This document shows, piece by piece, positions 8,957-17,878 of a stretch of 64,000 bases of DNA (the stretch's first letter is position 1; each line of letters begins with the position of its first letter). Under the pieces are notes generated by a model. It saw nothing but the letters and a program-made list of their open reading frames with translations, ran no database searches and was not told the DNA's origin. Source of the DNA: Flavobacteriaceae bacterium Ap0902 (GTDB taxonomy: Bacteria > Bacteroidota > Bacteroidia > Flavobacteriales > Weeksellaceae); assembly GCA_009835005.1 (NCBI GenBank), contig WTFG01000010.1, positions 23,411-87,410 of the forward strand, read 5' to 3'. The position numbers and the translations under genes were made by a program.

Positions 8957-10065
8957 TAGATAAAAGAACTTCATTATCTCAATTAACCTTAAAACGGTTA
9001 AAGAAAAACCCACTAGCCATAGCAGCAGTCATCATTATATTTATGGCTGCTTTTGTGAGCATCTTTTGTTATGTCTTGGCAACTGACAAAACAGAAAACG
9101 CTGCTCTACAACAGGTTGTATTAAAGTATAAACCAATAGGTTACCAACAACTTACTTTAAAAATTCCTTTGACTGGGTATAAAAAGCAGCTTTCTATCAC
9201 AGATTATCTATTTGGCAAAAGGCAAGATTATGAAGAAATTGCGATCACAGATTATGATTTATCCAATCATGAACTCATTTACAAACCTTATATAGGAGAT
9301 GAATTAGAAGCAGAAGAAAAGATCATTGACCTCTCTACTTTTAAAGATAACGGAGTGAGTGAACCTGAAATTAAAAGTGATTTTATTTATACCAAAAAAT
9401 ATTATTTGGGTACCGATAGTTTCGGGAGAGACTTCTACTCCAGACTCCTCATAGGAACCCGCATATCCTTCTTTGTTGGCTTTATCGCCGTTTTGATTTC
9501 CTTACTTGTCGGCATCACCATAGGAGCCGTGGGAGGTTATTACAGAGGTCATGTAGATGACATCATCATGTGGTTGATCAATGTTGTTTGGTCTATTCCC
9601 ACCCTTTTGCTGGTAATGGCTATCACGCTGGCTATAGGCAAAGGATTTTGGCAAATCTTTATTGCAGTGGGTCTCACCATGTGGGTAGAGGTAGCACGCG
9701 TTGTCCGCGGACAATTCCTAAGCTACAGAGAAGTTGAATTTGTAGAAGCTGCCAAAGCTTTGGGAATGGCAGACGCTAGAATTATCTTCAGGCAAATTCT
9801 GCCTAATATCCTAGCTCCAGTGATTGTGATTTCTGCAGCCAATTTTGCCGCTGCAATTTTGATAGAAAGCGGTCTTAGTTTCTTAGGGATTGGCGCACAA
9901 CCTCCCACACCCAGTTGGGGGAACATCATCAAAGAACATTATGCCCATATTATTCTAGGAAAACAACATCTGGCTATATTACCAGGCTTATTGATATTGA
10001 TTCTTGTATTGGCTTTTAATGTGTTTGGAAATCAATTGCGAGATGCCATGGATATTAAAAATTAA
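8953..10065 (+). CDS. ABC transporter permease, OppC/DppC-like
   Basis: A 370-residue inner-membrane permease with one N-terminal helix, a roughly 100-residue extracytoplasmic insert (about 45-150), the LGTDSFGRDFYSRLLIGTR entry motif, five more helices and the cytoplasmic EAA loop (VEAAKALGMADARIIFRQILPN). The family imports oligopeptides or related solutes with a partner permease, ATPases and a binding protein, none of which is adjacent. It overlaps the protease gene by four bases (ATGA), suggesting a functional link between peptide cleavage and transport. Confidence 0.9.
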   Translation: MIDKRTSLSQLTLKRLKKNPLAIAAVIIIFMAAFVSIFCYVLATDKTENAALQQVVLKYKPIGYQQLTLKIPLTGYKKQLSITDYLFGKRQDYEEIAITDYDLSNHELIYKPYIGDELEAEEKIIDLSTFKDNGVSEPEIKSDFIYTKKYYLGTDSFGRDFYSRLLIGTRISFFVGFIAVLISLLVGITIGAVGGYYRGHVDDIIMWLINVVWSIPTLLLVMAITLAIGKGFWQIFIAVGLTMWVEVARVVRGQFLSYREVEFVEAAKALGMADARIIFRQILPNILAPVIVISAANFAAAILIESGLSFLGIGAQPPTPSWGNIIKEHYAHIILGKQHLAILPGLLILILVLAFNVFGNQLRDAMDIKN

Positions 10066-10068
10066 AAT

Positions 10069-10488
10069 ATGAAGGCTCCTAGCAATCTTATCTTATTTCA
10101 ATTAATTCTATCTGCAATTGCAGCCTATTTACTTTCTCAAATGTCATTCTTCGGGAGGGTTGGGATAAGTTTGTTCTATAAGGAATATAGCATCTTAAAA
10201 GACCCATTATTAAGTGGGGCTATCATATTCACAATTCAATTAATCGTTATAGGATTACTCCAAATTTTACATATTAAATCTAGCAAAACCACAAGAAATA
10301 TAGTATCCATTTTTATTTTTGTTGCGGCCACAATAGGAATGTATTTAACGTATTTAGATTTTACAGAAGAATTTAGCAGCAAAATACTAAGATCTAAATT
10401 CCACTTTGGTGGCTATTTGTTTTGGATTGGAATCATAACCTCTAGCATCTATTATTTATTCAGACCTAAAAAAGGTTTAAAATATTGA
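10069..10488 (+). CDS. Small four-helix membrane protein
   Basis: A 139-residue protein with about four predicted transmembrane helices (residues 5-25, 48-68, 78-97, 113-130) and short charged loops, starting 3 bases after the permease stop. I do not recognise the family. It is probably the last gene of the prc-permease unit. Confidence 0.7.
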   Translation: MKAPSNLILFQLILSAIAAYLLSQMSFFGRVGISLFYKEYSILKDPLLSGAIIFTIQLIVIGLLQILHIKSSKTTRNIVSIFIFVAATIGMYLTYLDFTEEFSSKILRSKFHFGGYLFWIGIITSSIYYLFRPKKGLKY

Positions 10489-10573
10489 AAATTTTATTTA
10501 AACACTTACAAACTGAAACACAATTAATTAACATTATTAGCTAAAAACTACTTCAAAATATTTAGCTAAATAG

Positions 10574-10604
10574 TTTTGAATTTAAAATTCTAATGTTATA
10601 TTTG
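10574..10604 (+). promoter_or_regulatory. Promoter of tRNA-Asn
   Basis: TTTTG at 10574-10578 and TATATTTG at 10597-10604 with an 18-base gap match the Bacteroidota -33/-7 promoter very well. The -7 box ends 18 bases before the mature tRNA. Confidence 0.8.
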
Positions 10605-10622
10605 CATCCGCTTTTACAGCAT

Positions 10623-10696
10623 TCCTCCTTAGCTCAGCTGGTTAGAGCATCTGACTGTTAATCAGAGGGTCCTTGGTTCGAGCCCAAGAGGGGGAG
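10623..10696 (+). tRNA. tRNA-Asn (GTT)
   Basis: A 74-base cloverleaf. The acceptor stem is TCCTCCT with AGGGGGA and the discriminator is G. The D-arm is AGCTCAGCTGGTTAGAGC. The anticodon stem TCTGA/TCAGA encloses anticodon GTT at 10657-10659. The T-arm contains GGTTCGAGCC. CCA is not encoded. Confidence 0.96.
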
Positions 10697-10708
10697 CTTT
10701 CAGGCACA

Positions 10709-10748
10709 GCCACTTATCTCAATAACTATCGGGATAGTGGCTTTTTTA
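10709..10748 (+). terminator. Terminator after tRNA-Asn
   Basis: GCCACTTATC pairs with GATAGTGGC, with one unpaired base, and is followed by TTTTTTAT. Confidence 0.8.
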
Positions 10749-10891
10749 TGGCTGTTGTTTATAAAATTCCATCTGAGGTCATAATATCACCCCTACCTCA
10801 TTCTTTGGCACTATTTTGACTGCAAATAATATGATGCATAACCTCACATGCTTCACTTTTAATGTAAGCTAATAACTAAAAAACTTCACCC

Positions 10892-12919
10892 ATGAATAAT
10901 CATACATCCCCAATGCATCACGATCATGCTCAACATTCAATGAATCATGAAAATAACAAAACTGAACATCATCATGACAAGCATGCAGGGCACCATCTTG
11001 CAGATTTTAGGAAGAGATTTATCGTCAGCTCTATCATAACAATCCCAGTCCTTGCCCTATCTCCTATGATTCAAGCATGGCTAGGTTTTAGGCTAGCCTT
11101 TCAAGGAAGCTCTTATTTATTAGCAGCACTTGCAACATTCATCTTTATTTATGGCGGAAAACCATTCTTGAAAGGACTATATCATGAGGTAAAAGATAAT
11201 GCTATTGGGATGATGACGCTAATTGGTGTAGCCATTACCGTGTCTTGGGCGTATAGCCTAGCCACCACATTAGGTCTAGAAGGAAATGATTTTTATTGGG
11301 AGATGGCTACCTTAATCGATATTATGTTGATAGGGCACTATTTTGAAATGAAATCTGTGATGGGCGCTTCTAATTCGCTAGAGATGTTGGTGAATATGAT
11401 GCCAGATACCGCCCACCAGATCAAAGATAGTAAGGAGCGCGATGTCTCTGTAGATGAGCTAGAGAAAGACGATATATTGCGCATAAAACCTGGAGAAAAA
11501 ATCCCTGTAGATGGAATCATAACAAAGGGTGAAAGCCATATAGACGAAAGCATGCTTACAGGAGAGAGTAAACCTATAAAAAAAGAAAAAGGACAAAAAG
11601 TAATTGGCGGATCTATAAATAGCAACGGCTCACTGCAAATTAAAGTTCTAAATGTGGGTAAAGATAACTACTTGAATCAAATGGTATCTATGGTAGAAGA
11701 AGCCCAGAAAACCAAATCTAAAACGCAAAACTTTGCAGATCGTGCCGCAAAAATATTAACATTTGTAGCACTAGGTGCTGGATTCTTAACCTTGGCTATA
11801 TGGATGCTTTTGGGATACCCATTTGTGTTTGCCCTGGAAAGAATGGTGACCGTGATGGTGATTTGTTGTCCTCATGCGCTTGGTCTAGCCGTGCCCCTAG
11901 TAGTGGCTATTTCTACCTCTGTTTCTGCTCAGAATGGTTTTTTAATTCGAAACCGTACTGCCTTTGAAAATGCGAGACTTATCACAACCGTTATTTTTGA
12001 TAAAACGGGAACACTTACCAAAGGTTCTCATGAATTACAAGATATTCATGTATTGAATAGCCAATACACAAATCAAGAACTACTGCGTTTAGCCAGTGGA
12101 ATTGAACAACATTCAGAGCATTATATAGCCAAGGGAATGATGAAAAAAGCCAAGGAATTGAACATCGACATTCCATCCTCTGAATCATTTAATTCTATGC
12201 CTGGAAAAGGAATAGAAGGAAATGTAGAGAATAAGCATATTGAAGTTGTAGGCCCTAATTATTTAAAAGAAAAAAACATAGAAGTACCTGAGGATAGTTC
12301 CAATTATGTAGGGACCGTCATTTATATCATAATCAATCAAAAAGTAGCAGGATATTTTACATTTTTTGATCAGATAAGAGAAAGTTCTTTGGAGGCAATT
12401 CAAATTCTAAAAAAGGACGGAATCCACAATTTATTATTAACTGGTGACAATGAAAAGGTAGCGAAAGAAGTAAGTGCTACGTTAAAAATGGATGATTATT
12501 TAGCTAATGTATTACCTCACGACAAATTGCAAAAAGTAAAAGAATTGCAACAAAAAGGTGAATTTGTAGCCATGACAGGGGATGGTGTAAATGATGCTCC
12601 TGCTCTCGCGCAAGCCAATGTAGGAATTGCGGTTGGCTCTGGAACAGATGTGGCAGCAGAAACTGCAGACATCATCTTGGTAGACTCTGACCCAAAGGAT
12701 ATAGCCAATGTTATTCTTTTTGGTAAAGCTACTTACCGAAAAATGATACAAAATTTATGGTGGGCGGCAGGTTACAATATTATTACCATACCCCTGGCGG
12801 CAGGAATTCTTTATCATTGGGGAATCTTACTAAATCCAGCTGTGGGTGCCGTTTTAATGAGTTTAAGCACCATTGTAGTAGCAATCAACGCACAATTATT
12901 AAAGAAAGAACTATCCTGA
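10892..12919 (+). CDS. copB: CPH-type heavy-metal P1B ATPase (CopB-like copper exporter)
   Basis: A 675-residue P-type ATPase. The first 36 residues are very His-rich (HHDHAQH, HHHDKHAGHH) and replace the CxxC metal-binding domain of CopA. Core motifs are LTGES, phosphorylation site DKTGT (D370), GDGVNDAPAL and the membrane metal site CPH (C326-P327-H328) within CCPHALG. CPH ATPases form the P1B-3 group, which exports copper (Cu2+ or Cu+) and sometimes silver. It stands alone after tRNA-Asn, with no regulator or chaperone nearby. The exact metal is inference. Confidence 0.92.
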   Translation: MNNHTSPMHHDHAQHSMNHENNKTEHHHDKHAGHHLADFRKRFIVSSIITIPVLALSPMIQAWLGFRLAFQGSSYLLAALATFIFIYGGKPFLKGLYHEVKDNAIGMMTLIGVAITVSWAYSLATTLGLEGNDFYWEMATLIDIMLIGHYFEMKSVMGASNSLEMLVNMMPDTAHQIKDSKERDVSVDELEKDDILRIKPGEKIPVDGIITKGESHIDESMLTGESKPIKKEKGQKVIGGSINSNGSLQIKVLNVGKDNYLNQMVSMVEEAQKTKSKTQNFADRAAKILTFVALGAGFLTLAIWMLLGYPFVFALERMVTVMVICCPHALGLAVPLVVAISTSVSAQNGFLIRNRTAFENARLITTVIFDKTGTLTKGSHELQDIHVLNSQYTNQELLRLASGIEQHSEHYIAKGMMKKAKELNIDIPSSESFNSMPGKGIEGNVENKHIEVVGPNYLKEKNIEVPEDSSNYVGTVIYIIINQKVAGYFTFFDQIRESSLEAIQILKKDGIHNLLLTGDNEKVAKEVSATLKMDDYLANVLPHDKLQKVKELQQKGEFVAMTGDGVNDAPALAQANVGIAVGSGTDVAAETADIILVDSDPKDIANVILFGKATYRKMIQNLWWAAGYNIITIPLAAGILYHWGILLNPAVGAVLMSLSTIVVAINAQLLKKELS

Positions 12920-13168
12920 TTTTGGTTGAGTATAGTTTTGGCACCAATCCATATAGATTCTAGCTGGGTAAATTATGTATGCGATCCATAGGGAACTTTA
13001 TTAGCTACGCCATTGATAAAATATTACAGATAAAATTAAAATGTATAAATAATTTAATATTTATGCATAATATAATTTATTAGTGTATAAATTAAATTAA
13101 GTTTAGTTAATTTATAATTTTATTATAAATTTTTAACATAATTAATTTTTATTTAATAATATTTTAAA

Positions 13169-13176
13169 TATGTTTG
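13169..13176 (+). promoter_or_regulatory. -7 promoter element before PET-hydrolase-like gene
   Basis: TATGTTTG fits TAnnTTTG and lies 19 bases before the ATG at 13196. It follows about 250 bases of very AT-rich, gene-free sequence after the ATPase gene. No convincing -33 TTG is present. Confidence 0.45.
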
Positions 13177-13195
13177 TTAAATAAAATAATTTATT

Positions 13196-14302
13196 ATGAA
13201 ACACATTTACTTTTATTTGTTAATGCTCATCATTACTCCATTCTTGAGCACAACGGTTTCCGCACAATGTGAGGGAATTACGGCAGACAGTCTCACGCCC
13301 ACAGGGCCTTATGAAGTTGAAACCATAACCAGAGAAGATGGTATAGAAAATGGAGACTTTTATAGAGACGCAACTGTTTATTATCCTGTAGGAGCCGAAG
13401 GACAGTTACCTACTATTGCCATTGTTCCTGGGTTTATTGAGGGAGCTTGGGCTGTAGCAGACTGGGGGCCATTTTATGCCTCTCATGGTATTGTAGCGGT
13501 AATTATAGACACCTACACCACGCTAGAAACTCCTACTTTTAGGGCTGCCGCTTTAAATGAAGTATTAGAAACAATGAAACTGGAAAACGTAAGAAGAGAA
13601 TCACCTCTTTACAATTCTCTTGATCTAACCAAATTAGCTGTAAGTGGTCACTCTATGGGAGGTGGAGGAGCACAGATTGCTGCTAATTTGAATCCAGAAA
13701 TTAAAACTGTCGTAGCACTAAACCCATGGCATCCAATTCCAGGATGGTTTCAAAACAATAGTGCAGTTCTAATTATCGCAGGGGGTTGGGACAACATCGC
13801 CCCTCCTATAGAACACGCTTTCATTCACTACGGGGTGACGTCAAATAACATGGACAAGGCTTTAGTGCAATATACTTTTGGAACACATTTCGTAGGAAAC
13901 TCTCCTAAATTTAACGGTGGAGATGTTGGAAAGGTAGCTTTAGCTTGGGTAAAGAAATTTCTAGTAGGAGATGATTGTTATTGTTCTGTTTTAAAGGATG
14001 ATCTTTTAAAACCAACATTCTTACAAGCCATTGTAGATTCTAACTTTACATGTAATGAAGAGGTTCTTCCAAATGACCCCCCAACTGAACCAACATTAAA
14101 AGTTTATCCAAATCCAGTAACTGATGTACTTTATGTAGATGGATTCAAGAACGGAGATTACGCATTAATTGACCAGAATGGACAAGTGATGAAAACAGGT
14201 ACATTGACTAAGAATATGAATTCAATCAATGTTTATAAATTAAAAAAAGGTATCTATTACTTACAAATAGATAAAACTTCTGAAAAAATTATCGTGCAGT
14301 AA
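13196..14302 (+). CDS. Secreted PET hydrolase/cutinase-like esterase with T9SS tail
   Basis: A 368-residue protein. Residues 1-23 are a signal peptide, about 24-290 an alpha/beta hydrolase, and about 298-368 a Por secretion tail (VYPNPVTD, then KGIYYLQI and KIIVQ). The hydrolase aligns from memory along its length with IsPETase: YYPVGAEG, IVPGF (oxyanion Phe80), WGPFYASHGIVAVIIDT, nucleophile S153 in GHSMGGGG, W178 in NPWHP, D199 in GGWDNIAPP and H231 in GTHFVGNSP. It lacks the active-site Cys pair of IsPETase but has Cys near 261, 263 and 286. Bacteroidota enzymes PET27 and PET30 share this architecture. The natural substrate is probably a cutin-like or lipid ester; PET activity is untested inference. 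Confidence 0.88.
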   Translation: MKHIYFYLLMLIITPFLSTTVSAQCEGITADSLTPTGPYEVETITREDGIENGDFYRDATVYYPVGAEGQLPTIAIVPGFIEGAWAVADWGPFYASHGIVAVIIDTYTTLETPTFRAAALNEVLETMKLENVRRESPLYNSLDLTKLAVSGHSMGGGGAQIAANLNPEIKTVVALNPWHPIPGWFQNNSAVLIIAGGWDNIAPPIEHAFIHYGVTSNNMDKALVQYTFGTHFVGNSPKFNGGDVGKVALAWVKKFLVGDDCYCSVLKDDLLKPTFLQAIVDSNFTCNEEVLPNDPPTEPTLKVYPNPVTDVLYVDGFKNGDYALIDQNGQVMKTGTLTKNMNSINVYKLKKGIYYLQIDKTSEKIIVQ

Positions 14303-14332
14303 GAACCTAAATTAAATAACATATATGAAGTG

Positions 14333-14359
14333 GCCGTCTCAAATGGAGACGGCTTTTTT
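14333..14359 (+). terminator. Terminator built from short repeat-family arms
   Basis: GCCGTCTC (14333-14340) pairs with GAGACGGC (14346-14353) across a 5-base loop, followed by six T. The stem is the same GCCGTCTC core that ends the long repeats at 5.8 and 31.1 kb. Confidence 0.85.
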
Positions 14360-14469
14360 GTTGAATAAAGCCTATAATTAAACCAATTAATTATTTATAC
14401 CATTATGATTCTCCAAATAACTAAAGGGTTTTAATTAATTTAGCAGAACAAACCCTTACCTTTCAATTT

Positions 14470-15852
14470 ATGCAAATCACTTGGAATAACTGTTTTTCTC
14501 CTAAAAGATATGGCGCTAGCCGTCAAGATGCAGACAACCGAACCCAATATGAACGTGATTGGGATAGAATTATATTCTCTAGCCCTTTCAGGCGTTTGCA
14601 AAACAAAACGCAGGTTTTTCCACTACCAGAAGAGATATTCGTGCATAATCGTTTAACACATTCCTTGGAGGTAGCCAGTGTTGGACGGTCTTTAGGACAC
14701 ATGATTGGCGAAAAACTTTGTGAACTGAATGAGGTTAAGGCAGATGGAAATGCTTATGAATTTTACCGCAATAGTCTTAAAAATGTGATTGCCTCTGCTT
14801 GTTTGGCGCATGATTTAGGAAACCCAGCCTTTGGGCACTCTGGAGAAGAAGCCATTTCTAAATTCTTTAAAAAGAGAAATACAGAGAACAAAGAAAACAA
14901 AGCGTTTCGTGCCCAGTTTTCTACCCAAGAATGGCAAGATTTAACCCATTTTGAAGGGAATGCCAATGCGCTTAGAATTCTGACGATGCAACAGAAAGGC
15001 AGAATTAAAGGTGGTTTTAAATTAACTTATAGCACACTTGCTGCTATTTTAAAATACCCATGTGAGTCTAAACTTTCAAACAAAAAATTCATTCATAGAA
15101 AAAAGTATGGTTTCTTTAAAATTGATGAAAAAGCATTTTTAAACATTGCAGAAGAACTCAACTTAGTTAGGGACACTAGCGTAACTAATGGAATTGCTTA
15201 TAAACGCCATCCATTTGTATATTTGGTAGAGGCTGCAGATGATATTGCTTACAATATAATAGATTTTGAAGACGCCCACAGGCTTGGTATTTTATCTTAT
15301 AACCAAGTGCGAGATGCCTTTATACAACTTATAAAAGCCAATTCCAAAGCAGATTTAGATTTTATAAACAAAAGAGCCAATGCCTTTAGAGCAGACGCTA
15401 ATGAGTCTATTGCCTATTTACGAGCCAATGCCATTGGTGCACTAACCTACCAATGTGCCAACGTGTTTTGGGAAAATAGAGATACTATTTTACAAGGGGA
15501 TTTTAATCAAAGTTTAATCAATAGTTTGCCTGTTATTCAGAATACTTTAAAAGAGATTAAAGAAGTTTCTATAGACAAAATTTACAACGATAGAAGCGTT
15601 GTGCAATTAGAGTTGGCTGGTTTTAGAATTATGTCTGGTTTGGTAGAGGATTTCGTGACTGCGGCACTTACCCCAAAACAAGAAAGAGATACAGAACAAA
15701 AGAAAATATTGAGTCTTTTACCTCAACAATTTTTATTTGAGGAAGAAGATACCCCTTATGAAAAAACAATGGTGATGATTGACTTTATTGCTGGGATGAC
15801 AGATTTATACGCATTAAAACTTTATAGAAAATCTAGAGGAATAGAACTGTAA
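14470..15852 (+). CDS. dgt: dGTP triphosphohydrolase
   Basis: A 460-residue HD-domain enzyme that cleaves dGTP to deoxyguanosine and triphosphate, tuning dNTP pools. Metal-binding motifs are H64 in RLTHSLEVA and H114-D115 in ACLAHDLGNPAFGHSGE, with the later EAADDIAYNIIDFED segment typical of the long dGTPase subfamily. The N-terminal R-P-Q-type entry (FSSPFRRLQNKTQVFPL) is also conserved. It is a single gene. Confidence 0.94.
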   Translation: MQITWNNCFSPKRYGASRQDADNRTQYERDWDRIIFSSPFRRLQNKTQVFPLPEEIFVHNRLTHSLEVASVGRSLGHMIGEKLCELNEVKADGNAYEFYRNSLKNVIASACLAHDLGNPAFGHSGEEAISKFFKKRNTENKENKAFRAQFSTQEWQDLTHFEGNANALRILTMQQKGRIKGGFKLTYSTLAAILKYPCESKLSNKKFIHRKKYGFFKIDEKAFLNIAEELNLVRDTSVTNGIAYKRHPFVYLVEAADDIAYNIIDFEDAHRLGILSYNQVRDAFIQLIKANSKADLDFINKRANAFRADANESIAYLRANAIGALTYQCANVFWENRDTILQGDFNQSLINSLPVIQNTLKEIKEVSIDKIYNDRSVVQLELAGFRIMSGLVEDFVTAALTPKQERDTEQKKILSLLPQQFLFEEEDTPYEKTMVMIDFIAGMTDLYALKLYRKSRGIEL

Positions 15853-15880
15853 TCTAACTTGGATAAATTATTATAATTCC

Positions 15881-15913
15881 TTGATTCTAATAAGGAAAAC
15901 ACACATATTTTTG
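15881..15913 (+). promoter_or_regulatory. Promoter of M49-like peptidase gene
   Basis: TTG at 15881-15883 and TATTTTTG at 15906-15913, with a 22-base gap, lie 25 bases before the start codon. Confidence 0.55.
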
Positions 15914-15937
15914 TAACTTTAAAATTAAATTTGAATC

Positions 15938-17557
15938 ATGATGAATAAACTTACTTGGCTTTTAATTCCTATTATTTTGATGATGCAGTCCTGTGGGACC
16001 ACACAAAAACAGACCAATGCACAAACCCCTGTAAATGTAGACATGTATACACCTTTTACGCTAACCACAGATTTATCTCAATTAACGGAGAGTGAACGTA
16101 AAATGCTTCCCTATTTAGTGCAAGCCGCAGATATCATGAACGGATTATTCTGGTATGAGGCTTATGGCAAACGCGAAGTACTTTTAGGATACTTGAAAGG
16201 GGATGCAAGAAAGTTTGCAGAGATTAATTATGGTCCTTGGGATAGATTAAATGGAAACAAACCCTTTGTGAAGGGTCTTGGAGAAAAGCCTTTAGGCGCT
16301 AACTTCTACCCTACTAATATGAGTAAAGAAGAATTTAATCAGGCTAATTTAAAAGATAAAAATAGCCAATACACTTTCTTACGTAGAGATAATGAAGGGA
16401 AGTTAATTACTGTTCCTTATCATGAAATGTTTAGTAAAGAAGTCAAAATTGCTGCGAACTTATTAAGAAAAGCGGCAACTTATGCAGAGGACAAGGGTCT
16501 TAAGAACTATTTATTAAAAAGAGCCAATGCCCTAGAAACGGATGCGTATTATGAAAGTGATTTGGCGTGGATGAATATGAAAGATAACACCATAGATATT
16601 GTGATTGGCCCTATAGAAAATTATGAGGATAAATTATTTGGAGTTAAATCTGCGCACGAGGCTTATGTATTGGTTAAAGATAAACAATGGAGTAAAAAAT
16701 TAGAGAAATACACGGCTTACTTGCCAGAACTACAAAGCAACTTACCTGTTGACGCTACTTATAAGGCAGAAAAACCAGGAACTGATTCTGATTTAAATGC
16801 CTATGACGTTGTGTACTATGCAGGAGATTGTAATGCGGGGAGCAAAACCATCGCGATTAACCTACCCAATGATGAAAAAGTTCAGTTAGAAAAAGGTACT
16901 AGAAGACTACAGTTAAAAAATGCAATGCAGGCTAAATTTGATAAAATCTTATTACCAATATCTAATGAATTAATAGACCCTTCTCAAAGAAAACATGTGA
17001 AATTTGATGCGTTTTTCGCCAACACCATGTTCCATGAAGTGGCGCATGGGCTAGGGATTAAAAATACAGTAAATGGCAAAGGCACCGTAAGAGAAGCCCT
17101 AAAAGAACATGCTTCTGCCCTAGAAGAAGGAAAAGCAGATATTTTAGGTTTATACATGGTAAACCAATTATTACACAAAGCAGAATTAGAAGGGGATATC
17201 AAGGATTATATGGTCACTTTTATGGCGGGCATCTTCCGTTCCGTACGTTTTGGAGCAAGTAGTGCGCACGGTACAGCCAACATGATTCGTTTTAATTATT
17301 TTAAAGAAAAAGGTGCCTTTGCTAAGAATGCAGACGGAACGTATCGTGTAGATTTTGATAAAATGGAAGTAGCCATGAATGATCTTTCGGCATTAATCTT
17401 AAAATTACAAGGAAATGGAGATTATGCAGGTGTCGCCAAATTAGTAGAAACCAAAGGTGTTATCCCCACAGATTTACAAAAAGATTTAGATAGATTAAAC
17501 CATGCAGGCATACCTGTAGATGTGGTATTTAATCAAGGGATGAGTTATTTAAAATAA
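15938..17557 (+). CDS. M49-like (dipeptidyl-peptidase III-related) metallopeptidase lipoprotein
   Basis: A 539-residue protein with a lipoprotein signal (MMQSCG, Cys about residue 19). The zinc site is HEVAH (H366, E367, H370) with the downstream EEGKAD motif (E396-E397), which corresponds to the EECRAD motif of M49 peptidases; canonical DPP III has HELLGH with one more residue between the histidines. The family cuts dipeptides from peptide N-termini, here on the cell envelope. Some bacterial homologues carry misleading Nudix labels. Substrate is unknown. Confidence 0.82.
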   Translation: MMNKLTWLLIPIILMMQSCGTTQKQTNAQTPVNVDMYTPFTLTTDLSQLTESERKMLPYLVQAADIMNGLFWYEAYGKREVLLGYLKGDARKFAEINYGPWDRLNGNKPFVKGLGEKPLGANFYPTNMSKEEFNQANLKDKNSQYTFLRRDNEGKLITVPYHEMFSKEVKIAANLLRKAATYAEDKGLKNYLLKRANALETDAYYESDLAWMNMKDNTIDIVIGPIENYEDKLFGVKSAHEAYVLVKDKQWSKKLEKYTAYLPELQSNLPVDATYKAEKPGTDSDLNAYDVVYYAGDCNAGSKTIAINLPNDEKVQLEKGTRRLQLKNAMQAKFDKILLPISNELIDPSQRKHVKFDAFFANTMFHEVAHGLGIKNTVNGKGTVREALKEHASALEEGKADILGLYMVNQLLHKAELEGDIKDYMVTFMAGIFRSVRFGASSAHGTANMIRFNYFKEKGAFAKNADGTYRVDFDKMEVAMNDLSALILKLQGNGDYAGVAKLVETKGVIPTDLQKDLDRLNHAGIPVDVVFNQGMSYLK

Positions 17558-17878
17558 ACCTATTGGTAACTAGATTGAGAGGTGTAAATAACCCTATGCC
17601 TAGAAAAAACAGAGCGAGTGTAATACTTAGAAAACACTATAAAAATAGTAGTACAAAAAAGCATCAAATAAAAAAATTACCTACCACTTAGTTTGGATAA
17701 AGTTACTTAAAGTAACCCAAAGAAAAATATAACCACATGATTACCAACCTAATCAATAAAAATAATTTTTTCTTAAATTTTTTGGTTATATTTATTTTTA
17801 GTTATAATTTAGTCTTAATTTATCACTATTTTTACGATGGCAGATACCTTTAAAACAAACCTTTTTATATATAAAATT

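Noticed and set aside
10623..10891. tRNA-Asn as integration site for an island with the metal ATPase
   Set aside because: I saw no repeat of the tRNA 3' end, no integrase and no clear composition change.
12757..12963. Small frame overlapping the end of the metal ATPase
   Set aside because: Most of it is inside the ATPase and it has no promoter or family match.
12920..13195. AT-rich region as a replication origin
   Set aside because: No DnaA-box cluster (TTATCCACA type) or dnaA/dnaN genes are present; such AT content is common in the intergenic DNA of this genome.
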